Shown: in pieces, positions 1-9,585 of the stretch
How positions within the stretch are numbered: the first letter of the stretch is position 1
Layout: each line of letters starts with the position of its first letter
Assembly: GCF_036924535.1 (NCBI RefSeq)
Contig: NZ_JAZHRT010000001.1
Span: forward strand, 5,208,001 to 5,272,000
Reading direction: 5' to 3'
Length of the DNA: 64,000 nt
Source: Bradyrhizobium sp. AZCC 2262
GTDB lineage: Bacteria; Pseudomonadota; Alphaproteobacteria; Rhizobiales; Xanthobacteraceae
Notes under the pieces: model-generated
Told to the model about the DNA's origin: nothing
Databases searched by the model: none
What the model saw: only the letters and a program-made list of their open reading frames with translations
Program-made: the position numbers and the translations under genes

Positions 1-1
1 G

Positions 2-283
2 GTGATTTGCGGAACCGCCTCGGTCTCGAGCTGGAATCCCTGGCCCAACGGTCCGCGCGCCGAGCGTCATTTGCTGGTCAAGCGGGCACGCATGCAGGGT
101 TTCGTCATCTTCGACTACGCGCCCCGGTTCGAAGAGGCCGTTGCTCGCCTGGCCCAGTGGATTCGCGATGGACGGTTGCGCTATTCCGAAGACATACTGA
201 ACGGCATCGAACACGCGCCGGGCGCTATCGCGGGTCTTTATCGCGGCGAGAATACCGGCAAGCGGCTGATCCGGATTCGCTGA
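2..283 (+). CDS. NADP-dependent oxidoreductase, C-terminal end (partial)
   Basis: The window opens inside this gene, so only the last 93 codons are present, ending at TGA 281-283. The visible segment has the C-terminal pattern of medium-chain, zinc-less NADPH reductases of the CurA/prostaglandin-reductase type: HLLVKRARMQGF, then FDYAPRFEEAV, then a run ending GLYRGENTGKRLIRI. In that family this part completes the catalytic fold and the dimer face, and the proteins reduce the double bond of alpha,beta-unsaturated carbonyls in the cytoplasm. The Rossmann nucleotide-binding part lies outside the window, so the substrate cannot be judged. It converges on the leftward RND efflux operon. Confidence 0.75.
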   Translation: MICGTASVSSWNPWPNGPRAERHLLVKRARMQGFVIFDYAPRFEEAVARLAQWIRDGRLRYSEDILNGIEHAPGAIAGLYRGENTGKRLIRIR

Positions 284-479
284 GCGATGGCAGCCTGCGC
301 AAGCCAGAAGCTCGCGTTGGGATTCAACGCCAACGTTTCATCCAGACCTCTTCGCGTTCTCGGGGGCAAGCGCGGGTGCGGCCGCTCTGCAGAACAAAAT
401 GGGTCCGAAGAACCGGCCTCGCCATTAAATAGGATTTTAGTAATGCGGCGGCTGCGGGCGGACATGGCTTGCGGCAAGC

Positions 480-1743
480 TCATGACGTCCGCGTCGTCGG
501 CGCACGGACGCGAACCTTGCTGCCATCAGCGAGATCGACGGCGGGGTTGAGAACCACCTGATCACCCGCCTTCACGCCGCTGTTGATCTCTACCTCCTGC
601 CCGAGATCGCGTACGACCGACACCTTGTGCAGATGCACCACACCGTTCTCGACCACGGCGACCTGCAACCCGCCTGCATTGAAGATGACGGCGTCGGCGG
701 ATACGCTGAAGCTCGGCGTCTTGCGCGGAATGTGCAGTTCGATCGTGCAATAGATTCCCGGTGCCAGCACGCCATCGTGGTTCGGGATGTCGATTTCAGT
801 CAGCAGGGTACGGGAACCCGGCTGCAGCGCATCAGCGATCCGGGTCACCTTGCCGGGAAAGGTACGATCGGGAATCTCGGGCACGTGCACCACGGCGTCG
901 ATTCCCGGCTTCAGGCCGAACGCCTCGTCCTGCGGGACAAAGACCTGGGTTCGGATCACATTGCCCTGCATGATCGTGAACATGAAGGTGCCGCTGGTCG
1001 AATCGGCCTGCACGAGGCTGCCGATGTCGATGTTGCGCTGGGTGATGACACCGTCGAACGGAGCCACCACGCGCTGATAGAGTTTTTGCTGGTGCAACAC
1101 CTGCAACTGCGCCTCTTCGGCCACCACATTGGCCTGCGCGACCGAAACCGCTGCTTCCTGCGCCTTCAGGGTCTGGACGTCGGTCGTACCTTGCTGGGCG
1201 GTCAGCCAGCCCTCCTTCACCAGCGGCCCGTCGCGATCCCACGTGACCTTGGCAAGCTCGCGGTTCGCCTGAGCCTGTTGCAGCGCCGCCTTGAGCTGAC
1301 CGAGCGTCGCCTCCGCCTGTGCGATCTGATGATCCAGTTCCGGCGCCACGATTTCGGCCAGCAACTGTCCGGCTTTCACGCGGTCGCCGATATCGACCTC
1401 GCGCTTGTCGATGTAGCCGCTGGCCCGCAAAAATATTGGCGGCCGAGAACGCCGATGTGGTCGCCGGCAGAGTGACAATTTCGGTACCGGCGCTAGGCCA
1501 CACGGCCGCGACTCTTACCTGCGGAACCAGGTCGCGGCTCTGCTCTGCGGTGGCCACCACCTGACGATGCTGCTCATAGTGCCTCCATGCCCCGGAAGCC
1601 AGCGCCGCTCCCAACGCGACGGCGACCCCGAAGAGCGAGATCCGGCCGAACCTTCGCCTCTGGCCAACGCGAGGCGGTCCGGATTCCTTCGCCGTCTCCT
1701 GCGAATTTTCCGGCTCAATGTTCAAAGGCGGATTGAAATTCAT
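480..1743 (-). pseudogene. RND efflux periplasmic adaptor (MFP), frameshifted
   Basis: The gene encodes a membrane-fusion adaptor that would link the neighbouring RND permease to an outer-membrane channel. The N-terminal frame starts at ATG 1743 and has a short cytoplasmic stretch followed by one membrane anchor (FGVAVALGAALASGAW). The frame changes near 1425-1435. The remaining frame carries the biotinyl-lipoyl hairpin (GDRVKAGQLLAEI), a long coiled coil, the return lipoyl half (APFDGVITQRNIDIGSLV) and the beta-barrel and membrane-proximal domains, ending at 480. Family members read roughly IYARxxGY at the break, which suggests loss of two bases in a GC repeat; a one-base gain also fits. Its ATG overlaps the permease stop (ATGA, 1740-1743), so the two were translationally coupled. 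It is nonfunctional as written unless the shift is a sequencing error. Confidence 0.8.
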
Positions 1744-4700
1744 TCCAACACCTCGTCGAATACGCCGTGATCCTGCTTGCCGTCGTTGCCCTTGCGCAGC
1801 CTGGCGAAGAGATAGGGCACCACCAGCAGCGTGGTCGGCGTTGCGAACAGCAGCCCGCCGATGACCGCCCGTGCGAGTGCTGCGTTCTGTTCCGCTCCCG
1901 GGGCCCCGATCGCCATCGGGACCATGCCGACGATCATCGCGGCAGCCGTCATCAGGACCGGACGGATCCGGGTGTGCCCGGCCTCGATGGCGGCCTGGAA
2001 AGCCGTCTTGCCTGCGAGCTGCTGTTCGCGGGCAAAGGTCACCAGCAGAATTGAATTCGCCGACGCGACACCAACCGCCATGATCGCTCCCATGAGCGAA
2101 GGCACATTCAGCGTGGTGCCGGTGATAAACAGCATGGTGAGAATGCCGCACAGCGTCGCCGGCAGGGCCAGGATGACGACGAACGGGTCCCCGAAATTCT
2201 GGTAGTTCACAACCATCAGCAAGTAGACGAACACCGCGGCAAACAGCAATCCGATGCCAAGATTGATGAACGCGCTGTTCATGCTCTGGATCTGGCCGAT
2301 CACCTGGATGGTATTTCCAGGTTTGAGCTGCTTCTGCAGATCCGTCACGATGCCGGCGATCTGGCGGGCGACACTGCCGAGATCTCGATCCTGCACGCTC
2401 GCATAGACCTCATAGACCGGCTGGATATTGGCCTGGTTGGTTGGTCGGCACGCTGCCGCGCCGGAATGTCGCGACGTTGCTGAGCAGCCCCGGCACCGGC
2501 ACGTCAGTCAGGGATGTGGATATCCCGGTTGAGACCGGTGTGTTGCGGAGATCGTTGAGCGAACTGATCTTGTTCTCGGGCGTCTGCACCGCGAAATAAT
2601 ACGGAATTCCCGATTTGGGATCGGTCCAGAAATTGGGGATCACCTGCTCCGACGAGCTCAGGCTGACATTGACGTTGGTGGCGATAGTGTCCGCGTTGAG
2701 TCCTAGCTGGGCGGCACGCGCACGATCGATATCGGCATAGAACGCCGGTGCATCGACTTCCTGCTGCAGATGCGCATCCGCGATTCCCGGTATCGCTGCT
2801 ATCCGCTGGCGCAGCTCTTTGGCAACGCGCAAATCGTTGTCCTTGTCGTAGCCGACCGTGCGGACGTCGATTTGCGCCGGCAGGCCGAAATTGAGGATTT
2901 GGGTGACGATGTCGGCCGCCTGAAAATAGAATGTGCTTTCGGGAAATGCGGCAGGCAATACTTCTCTCAGCTTGCGCACATATTCGCTTGTCGGCCGGTG
3001 GCCCTCTTTCAGCGATACCAGGATGACGCCGTCATTGACACCGATGGTTGAGCCGTCGGCGAACGCCAGGTTGTAGGCCCGCGCCGGCAATCCGATATTG
3101 TCCACGATCAGCTCGCGCTCGTTCTCGGGAATGATTTCGCGGATCTTGTTTTCCACCTGTTGAAAAATCTTCTCCGTGGCCTCGATCCTCGTTCCCGCCG
3201 GCGCGCGGACATGAAGCTGAATCTGCCCGCCGTCGATCGCAGGAAAGAAGTCGCGGCCGACGAACGGAAATGTCACGACGCCGAGTGCCAGCAGCAACAG
3301 CATGAACAATGGAATGACAAAGCGGTGCTCAATCAGTCCGGCAAGCGAGCGTGAATAGCCGCGCCGCATCGTCTCGAAGCGACGCTCGAAAGCGGCATGA
3401 AAGCGCGCGAAAATGCCGTTCGCAGCGCCCGAGGCCGCGCCGTGTTTCTCGCCCTTGAGCAGCAATCCGATGACGATGGGCGTCAGGGTTCGCGACAGGC
3501 CGTAGGACGCCAACATCGCGAACACCACCGCAAGTCCGAGCGGAGTGAACAGAAATTTCGCCGGTCCGTCGAGGAACACCACCGATGTGAAGACGCAGCT
3601 GATGGCGAGGGTCGACACCAATGTCGGAATTGCGATGCCGGCGGCGCCATGCAGCGTCGCCTGCGGCAGCGGCATTCCTTCCTCGGTGAGGAGGCGATGG
3701 GTGTTTTCGATCGTGACGGTGGAATCGTCCACCAGAATTCCGACCGCCAGCGCCAACCCGCCAAGCGTCATCGTGTTCAAGGTCTCGCCGAGAAAGTACA
3801 GCACGACCAGCGACGTGAGGATCGACAGCGGGATCGAGATCATGACCACCAAGGTCGAACGCCACGATCCCAGGAACAGCAATATCATCAATGCCGTGAG
3901 AGCCGCCGCGATCGACCCCTCGCGCAGGACGCCTGCCACGGACTGCTTGACGAAGACCGATTGATCGAACAGCTCGTTGATCTGCATACCCGGAGGCGCC
4001 GCGGCGCGTGCAGTCTTGAGCGCCTCGTGAACAGCGTTGACAACGCTCAGCGTCGAGGCGTTTCCGTTCTTGATGATACTGAGCAGCACGGAGCGGCGGC
4101 CGTTCTGCCGCACCACGTTCTGCTGCACCAGCCAGCCATCGTGAACCTGGCCCACGTCCTTCACGAAGATGGTCGCACCATTGACAACCTTGACCGGAAT
4201 GTTGTTGAGGTCGTCGATCGAGGCTGGCGTGGCGTTGGTGCGGACAGCGTATTGCGTGTGGCCAAACTTGGCCGTTCCCGCGGGCAGCGTCAGGTTTTGC
4301 GCATTGACGGCGTTCACCACGTCAAGCGGCGTAAGTCCCTTGGCGAGGAGCTTTGACGGATCCAGATCGACCATGATCTGGCGATACTTTCCGCCGGCCG
4401 GCGTCGGCAGCGTGATGCCGGGGATCGGCGCCAGTTGCTGGCGGATCCGGTAGATGCCGTAGTCGTAGAGCTGCTGTTCGCTGAGGGTGTCGGAGCTCAG
4501 GCTGATCTGGAGCACGGGCACACTGGATGCATTGAACTGCACCACCAGCGGAGCCTGGATGCCGGGCGGCAACAGCGCACGGATCGCATTGGTTCCTGCG
4601 ACGATCTGAGAGATCGCGAGGTCGAGATTGACGTCCGGCTGGAAGTAAATCTTCTGCACCGAAAGGCCGGCCATCGTCTGCGCCTCGATGTTCCTGATGC

Positions 4701-4929
4701 CGCTGACATTGGAACTGATGGCGTACTGGCTGTAGGTGGTGACGCGCTGTTCCATCTCCTCCGTGCTGAGTCCGGTGTAGCTCCAGACCACCGTCACCAC
4801 GGGGATGTTGATTTCCGGAAAGATATCCGTCGGCATCTTGATGGATGCGACGACGCCCAGGAACAGCACCAGGGCAGCGACCACATAAAACGTATGCGGA
4901 AATCTCAGGGCGAAACGAACGATGCCCAT
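1740..4929 (-). pseudogene. RND efflux permease (AcrB/MdtB-like), frameshifted
   Basis: This is an inner-membrane proton/drug antiporter of the hydrophobe/amphiphile RND family. The first frame starts at ATG 4929 with AGGA about 9 nt upstream. It holds the first transmembrane helix, the porter domain, the TM4 region with the conserved acidic pair (GILVDDSTVTIEN) and the second porter domain. The frame breaks near 2430-2445 in a stretch with an apparent ACCAACCAACC duplication. The other frame continues with QDRDLGSVARQIAGI and the last transmembrane block to TGA at 1740. Total length is about 1063 codons, normal for the family, so a single small indel is the simplest explanation. The permease precedes its adaptor, the reverse of the common order. 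No outer-membrane channel gene is adjacent. Confidence 0.85.
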
Positions 4930-5286
4930 TGGTTCAAATCCTGGTATACGGGCTTGCGCGAATGAATTTCGGGTTCGGCTATTTCAACTGCGCGTGCGTT
5001 GCTCCCGGCCCGGCCCCTGCGCTTCACCCAAAACACTTTCTCAAGTTGCTCTCACGGGGAGAACCGAGATGCACTCAACATGACGGCCCAATCGATCGCC
5101 CTCAATTAAAAACCAGTTTATGATTCCGAACGCGCGAGAACCTGCAGAGTCTGGCGCTTGAGCAGGTGAAGTGGCTCTCGTTCAATCAACGGCGCGTGAC
5201 GCGCCGCGCGTGCAAGCTCACGACTGCTTGAAAGGAAAAAAGCGATGCACGGTTCACTAGTCCGCGTTCAGAGGAGTACCGAAAAC

Positions 5287-5319
5287 AAAAAAGCGGGCCG
5301 GCGGATATCCCGCCAACCC
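5287..5319 (-). terminator. Leftward intrinsic terminator-like hairpin
   Basis: Read on the minus strand, a stem GGGttGGCGG / CCGCCggCCC with a GATAT loop is followed by GC and six T residues. This has the form of a rho-independent terminator for leftward transcription. The closest convincing leftward genes end about 750 bp away at 6065, so it is unclear which transcript it ends. Confidence 0.5.
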
Positions 5320-5674
5320 GACCTCGGCATTCGGTTCAGGAGGAAAAGCTCCGGACAAGCCTCGCTCTTCGGCAAGCCATGTGGGTTTTCGCTGCGTCGT
5401 ACTAAGGGGCTCCAACGCGAAGCGACATTTTGCATCTCAAACCAACTCGCATGAGCGCGATAGGCGTCTGAGATTAGAGACGCCATCCTCTCGATGCACC
5501 GAATGACAGCGTCACTTGCACTGGCAATGAAATGGTGGCGAACGAAATAGCGATATCTCTCCCTAACAGGCAGCGGACTGCGCCATTTCCAAATGCAGTA
5601 ACGAAAAACGCGATTTGACGAGCAATATCAACTGGCTGGCGGCGCAGTACTGATCGCACCTGTCTCTCCGCGCG

Positions 5675-5855
5675 AATTCCCTGCAAACAGGGAATTTTAC
5701 AGCGAAATCGGCGATTCAGAGGGTGTGGGATAGGATTTCAAGCCAAAGAAACCGCTGTGTGGCAGCCACTTCTCCAACAATTCCCTAGGCAAATTAGCAG
5801 GGAAAACATTTCGAGTAATAGGGAATTTTGCGAGCCGTAACTGGGAATTTCGTCC
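5675..5855. repeat. Cluster of AGGGAATT repeats with a perfect small palindrome
   Basis: A 9-bp inverted repeat AATTCCCTG/CAGGGAATT with loop CAAA lies at 5675-5696 and is followed by TT. Further copies or near-copies of (A/T)GGGAA follow at about 5799, 5820 and 5842, spaced 21-22 bp. An inverted copy (AATTCCCT) lies near 5779. I recall similar short motifs in rhizobial intergenic DNA, but cannot name the element. Confidence 0.5.
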
Positions 5856-6064
5856 GTAGCGTCGCCTCCCCGTCACGGAAAGGAGCGCGCCTGCGGCCCT
5901 GGCCGACTGATGCGTCACCGCCACGTCATCTGTTCATCTAAGACGCGGTCACTAAGGCGATCCGAGCCCACATTGCCGACTTCGGCATCGTCGCGCCGGT
6001 GGAAGGACCGAACATTCCCCGACTACCATTCTTTTGGGGTTGGGTCGTCGCGCTGCTTTCCACC

Positions 6065-6274
6065 CTAAGCTCTCTTGCCATCCTGTTTTCCAATCACGCA
6101 GCGCCATGCCGCAAGGCGCTCGGCGGGATGCTGCTTCATCCACTCCGCGAGCTGCGGCGCGCCCATCAGGCAGGACTGCATCGAGATGTCAGTGAAGTCC
6201 GAGGTGGTGACCGTCGGCTCGTGGCAATTCGCCGGAGAGGAGAGACTGCAGAGCACGGCGATGATCTTGATCAC
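6065..6274 (-). CDS. Small conserved protein of unknown function (69 aa)
   Basis: The start is GTG 6274, overlapping the upstream gene's TGA as GTGA (6271-6274), which argues for translational coupling and hence a real gene. The protein begins MIKIIAVLCSL and has two further Cys residues (ANCHEP, MQSCLMG, WRCVIG). It contains the segment PQLAEWMKQHPAERLAAWRC, which resembles small proteins I recall as widespread in Bradyrhizobium. The N-terminal hydrophobic run is short and could be a weak export signal. No enzymatic motif is visible. Function unknown. Confidence 0.65.
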   Translation of the reverse strand: MIKIIAVLCSLSSPANCHEPTVTTSDFTDISMQSCLMGAPQLAEWMKQHPAERLAAWRCVIGKQDGKRA

Positions 6275-6462
6275 GACAGGAGAGCTCCGTCGCTACGATG
6301 GGCGTTGGCGCCGCTGACCGTATGACTTACCGGTGCCTTGTTCTGCTTCTCGCTGACTGGATCAGCCGGCGGGAAGATGCCGTCGTATATCGCGCGGGCC
6401 TCTCGAATTAGGCCGGTTCGCTCGCGCTCAGACCTTGGGACAAATCGAATAACTTCGCCCAT
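6271..6462 (-). CDS. Small protein of unknown function (63 aa), GTGA-coupled
   Basis: I place the start at ATG 6462 because GGAG lies about 6 nt upstream; an in-frame ATG at 6477 has no comparable site. The protein starts MGEVIRFVPRSERERTGLIREARAIY and continues with a PPADPVSEKQ linker. It is charged and has no membrane segment. Its stop codon overlaps the GTG start of the next small gene, so the two form a two-gene unit. Similar short proteins are, to my memory, common in Bradyrhizobium without a known function. Confidence 0.65.
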   Translation of the reverse strand: MGEVIRFVPRSERERTGLIREARAIYDGIFPPADPVSEKQNKAPVSHTVSGANAHRSDGALLS

Positions 6463-6689
6463 ATTCGCTCCAAACATTTGTTAGAGAAGAAGTCCGCAGC
6501 TAGGGAATAATTCCGCGATAAGATGATGATAACAATCCCATCTAGATTTAGGAGGTCAGCCCCAACTTTGAACCTCTTCAGGCGGTAACGAAGGGATAAA
6601 AACCTCGTGACTGGGCTGCGCGCCGGATATCTCAACCTTCACCACGCATTTCCCCCACGCGGGTTGGGCTGCGAGGCTCCCACATCAGG

Positions 6690-6905
6690 TCATGGACGCC
6701 ATTCGCCTTCAGCGTTAGCAGCCGATCGCGCGGATGCTTTGGCCGCATCAACATGCGAAGCTTTCTCAGCTCGCCGCTCGTAGTCGTCGGCAAGGGCCTT
6801 AAGCTGACCCGCAATCGCTCGGTCAGTCATGGTTTGGGCAGCGCGGAGCAAGGTCCGTGCTGTCTCTAGATATTCCTTGCCTCGTTGGGAGATCTGGACC
6901 GTCAT
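6690..6905 (-). CDS. Small charged helical protein of unknown function (71 aa)
   Basis: The start is ATG 6905, overlapping the stop of the upstream zinc-ribbon-like gene as ATGA (6902-6905). The sequence (MTVQISQRGKEYLETARTLLR, then DRAIAGQLKALADDYERRAEKAS) predicts two long amphipathic helices rich in Ala, Arg and Glu, with no signal peptide. I know this pattern from many small rhizobial proteins of unknown function. It is likely co-expressed and co-translated with the neighbour at 6902-7123. Confidence 0.6.
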   Translation of the reverse strand: MTVQISQRGKEYLETARTLLRAAQTMTDRAIAGQLKALADDYERRAEKASHVDAAKASARSAANAEGEWRP

Positions 6906-7123
6906 AAAGCCCTCGCGCGGTTCTCGGGCAACTGGTCGAAGGCGAACTGGAGCCAGCCCACCCAATTGCGATCGCCTTCCCTGCGAGTTCTGAAGCGATC
7001 GACGCACTTCTTGGAACAAAGCTGGGTTTGCCACGAGTAGTGCCGAACGAGACCAAATTTGCCATCACAAACCGCGCATCGTGCGGCTCTGCCAGATCTA
7101 GAACTTTTGGAGCAGTTAAGCAT
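6902..7123 (-). CDS. Small Cys-rich (zinc-ribbon-like) protein (73 aa)
   Basis: The start ATG 7123 is preceded by AAAGGAG with about 6 nt spacing, one of the best ribosome-binding sites in the window. CAVC near residue 16 and CSKKC near residue 36 form a plausible four-Cys metal site. A basic stretch FRTRREGDRNWVGW follows. The stop overlaps the next gene's ATG (ATGA). A small metal-binding, possibly nucleic-acid-associated protein is the reading; the metal and any partner are inference. Confidence 0.65.
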   Translation of the reverse strand: MLNCSKSSRSGRAARCAVCDGKFGLVRHYSWQTQLCSKKCVDRFRTRREGDRNWVGWLQFAFDQLPENRARAL

Positions 7124-7611
7124 TGTGGTCTCCTTTGGTATTATCGTCGCTGTTCGTCGATCATCCTTTTTTCAGCGTCGCACTTCATCAGCCTGTTCGT
7201 CTTTCCGATGCGTGCAGCCTAAGACGATCACGATCAGCGGCTCAATTGCACGTTGGTAAACGGCGGGGATCTAAAGGCGTCACAGAAACGATACGAAGGT
7301 TTATGGCGCTCGCCCTTAAAGCCGACTACTTCGGCGATAGGTCAGACTCGGCTGTGCCCTGTCGCGAACATAGTCCGCCTTTCCATCAGCAGCCGACGCA
7401 AGAGCAGGAGCTCGCAGGAGGTCCGGCGAGACCCCCGGCCACTGCCAGCGTGCGGGAGCTAATTGATCGGGATAAGTTCGCGCATGCCGGACTCTGTAGC
7501 GGCAACGTACACACCCGAAGCAATCTTGATCATTCGTAATTTGCTCAGAGGGAAATTGGCTGGCGATCAAGTCAGTCCATACCGCTTCGATTCGAAAAAC
7601 GCCCGCGGTGC
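7124..7611. other. 488-bp gap without a supported gene
   Basis: The promoter region for the leftward small-gene pair should lie just right of 7123. The rest, up to the end of the kinase gene at 7612, shows only short overlapping frames with no domain. No terminator with a T-run was seen. Confidence 0.5.
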
Positions 7612-8343
7612 CTAACCGACCCCCGGATCCACTGTTCTAGGCGCGTGCAACACCAGAGGGCGGCGCATCTTCCTTCGCTTCGACTTAACAACATGAGTCG
7701 CGCCGGCGGCACGTTGCTCGGCCTCGGTCAATGGGAAGGTGACAAGGAAGGAATATCCTTCGGCGGCGCACGACGTATGAATACGGCCGCCCAAACTGCT
7801 GGCCAACTCGCCGATGATCTCTAGCCCTCGACCGCGCCGGATCGGTTCAGGGGCAGACCCATTGTCAGAGACCCCGCACTTTACGGCGTTGCCTGCGAGC
7901 ATCAACTTCACTCGCAATTCTGGATGTCTAGCGTCGAATTTTGCATGTCGTGCCACATTGGTCAGTAGCTCGGATACAATCAGCCCAAGCTTCCAGCAGC
8001 GTTCTCCTTCAAGCCGCAGGTCATCCGCTGAAAACAAGACGCTTATCGCCAGGCGGTCCAGCCGGTGTTTGGTGATGGAGAAGCAAAGCTTTTGGAGGTA
8101 TCTCGCGGCATCGGTGAGGCGCCCCTGATCCGGCATGCGCAGCGCCCGATGAACATCGGCGCACCGATGCAAGAGGTCTGCGACGTCGAGCAGCGCGGCC
8201 TTGACCGCCACGCTATCCGATTGCACCGCTTTGGCTGAAATCGTGAAGATGGCGGAAGTGAGCTCGTTTCTTATTCTGTGATTCAACTCGCGAAGAAGCA
8301 ATGATCCATCGGGATTCGGTAACTGTACGAGGTGTTGTGTCAT
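7612..8343 (-). CDS. HisKA_2/HWE-type sensor histidine kinase, no sensor domain
   Basis: ATG 8343 is chosen because GGAG sits about 8 nt upstream; the longer frame to 8502 has no such site. The 243-aa protein has the H-box of the HisKA_2/HWE group (LLLRELNHRIRNELTSA, with His as phospho-acceptor) near the N-terminus. An HATPase_c domain follows, with the N-box SELLTNVARHAKF, the G1-like VSDNGS and the G2 region RGRGLEIIGELASSLGG. There is no transmembrane segment and no PAS or GAF, so it is a cytoplasmic kinase that must take its signal from a partner. No response regulator is adjacent. In Alphaproteobacteria such kinases often feed general-stress or single-domain regulators, which is only an inference here. 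Confidence 0.8.
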   Translation of the reverse strand: MTQHLVQLPNPDGSLLLRELNHRIRNELTSAIFTISAKAVQSDSVAVKAALLDVADLLHRCADVHRALRMPDQGRLTDAARYLQKLCFSITKHRLDRLAISVLFSADDLRLEGERCWKLGLIVSELLTNVARHAKFDARHPELRVKLMLAGNAVKCGVSDNGSAPEPIRRGRGLEIIGELASSLGGRIHTSCAAEGYSFLVTFPLTEAEQRAAGATHVVKSKRRKMRRPLVLHAPRTVDPGVG

Positions 8344-8772
8344 TTCGTGCTCCACGATCGTTCTCTCTGGCCAAAACAACCTAAGCGTCGGCCGCAGTTT
8401 CACTCGGATAGCAACGTCGTTCCAGACAGCCCGCGGAACGAATGGCCTCAGAAGCCTAGGATGATTGCAGCTCGCGCGGCGACTAAGCATTCGGTCATGC
8501 AAACATTACTCCGATAACGAGATGTTGGGCAGAACCGCAGCAACGCTTGCAAGTTTGAACATGTAGGCTGCTCCTCTTGATACTGCACAGAGTAGACGAT
8601 GCGCTTCGGACGATCTTGTTCACTCCTGACCCATTTAGGCGGTAACTGCGCAGTTCCGTACGCAACGACAGTAGCTGTTTATCTTTCAATTTCTCCCGGT
8701 GAGCGCCACTCACTCCATGGGCCATGACGACGCAGCGTCCCGCGCGGCATAGCATTCGAGTTTGCTTGACCA
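8344..8772. other. 429-bp gap without a supported gene
   Basis: This separates two leftward genes and should contain the promoter of the HWE-type kinase. A 103-codon leftward frame (8495-8806) crosses it but has no recognisable sequence features and overlaps the preceding gene, so I do not call it. Confidence 0.5.
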
Positions 8773-9213
8773 TTATCGATCCATCCAAACTGACAGCAGC
8801 CTCCACCCGCTGCCGCTCTTGCCAACCGACGAGTAATGCGGGCGCTTTGATCCAGCGGTCCTTGCCGCTCGGCGCTTGACTTGCAAGGTTGGACGATCGA
8901 CAGCGGCCGGCTGTGTAACTGGTTTCACCTGGGCCATAGCCTCAAGATTCGATTGAGTTTCCGCTTCGTCAGCCGGTAGCCGGACCGAATGCGCCGTTGA
9001 GGGTTCCTCGACGGCCGGAGACGATATTGTCGGCTGGCTGGTGTCGAGGACGACTTCTTCCGGCCATTTGCGTGCAGACTTGATCCGGATGATCGCTCTG
9101 TCGATGGCTAGCTGCTGATCGGTAAACATCCCTGGGGGAGTTGGCAGACACCAATCGGCGATGAACAGCAAGGCCGCAAGCGTGCCTCCGACGAAGATAA
9201 AATAGCGGGCCAT
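8773..9213 (-). CDS. Membrane-anchored protein of unknown function (146 aa)
   Basis: From ATG 9213 the protein begins MARYFIFVGGTLAALLFIADWC, a single N-terminal membrane anchor. A conserved-looking block follows (PPGMFTDQQLAIDRAIIRIKSARKWPE), then a low-complexity region and a very basic C-terminus (VKRRAARTAGSKRP). AGGAG is about 16 nt upstream of ATG, which is far, so the exact start is uncertain. It looks like small rhizobial membrane proteins of unknown role, with the C-terminal part probably periplasmic. It is divergent from ctaB. Confidence 0.6.
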   Translation of the reverse strand: MARYFIFVGGTLAALLFIADWCLPTPPGMFTDQQLAIDRAIIRIKSARKWPEEVVLDTSQPTISSPAVEEPSTAHSVRLPADEAETQSNLEAMAQVKPVTQPAAVDRPTLQVKRRAARTAGSKRPHYSSVGKSGSGWRLLSVWMDR

Positions 9214-9585
9214 AGGCAACGGCCATCGCTCCTGCAAATTGAGCAATTTCGATTTTCCCACGACCGTACCCAACTGCAGGTCTGGGGCTTGTATTGGAAT
9301 GCGAGGGCTTGGATCCGACTGCGCCGACAAATCAGCAGTGCTCAAAGGCGCCGCTCGTCCCTCCGGAAGGCAAAGCCGTTCCAGCCGCGGCAATCTCATC
9401 CAAGACCACGGCCAGTATTCGCATCACATTGCTGCGGAACTCTGAGCGAGCTCATGTCCGACGACCATGTGCCGGTGCGCCACCATGAACTCATCCAGAA
9501 AGCATGTGTGAAAGCGGTGGTTCCCCACCGTTCGTCTGATGCGAAGGCGGCGTCTCTCATTTCGGATCAACCCGGAGCAAGCGTA
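9214..9585. other. Divergent intergenic region before ctaB-cyo (372 bp)
   Basis: This region should carry the promoter of the rightward ctaB-cyoABCD operon and that of the leftward membrane protein. I saw no clear FixK/FNR box (TTGAT-N4-ATCAA) and no clear sigma-70 promoter by eye. The frame that extends ctaB upstream through this region looks noncoding. Confidence 0.45.

Larger units (their letters stand above)
4930..6064. other. 1.1-kb stretch without a supported gene
   Basis: No open frame here shows a credible domain or a good ribosome-binding site. The stretch contains the promoter side of the leftward RND operon, one leftward terminator-like hairpin (5287-5319) and a cluster of short AGGGAATT repeats (5675-5855). 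Small frames at 5245-5454 and 5474-5686 look like chance. Confidence 0.6.

Noticed and set aside
3397..4356. Long rightward open frame (319 codons) opposite the RND permease
   Set aside because: It is the antisense shadow of a clear RND gene in GC-rich DNA, with charged low-complexity sequence and no domain.
7455..7475. TTGAT-CGGG-ATAAG, reminiscent of a FixK/FNR box
   Set aside because: The second half does not match ATCAA and no gene start lies at a suitable distance.
8495..8806. 103-codon leftward frame
   Set aside because: Overlaps the 3' end of the preceding gene and shows no family features; composition looks random.
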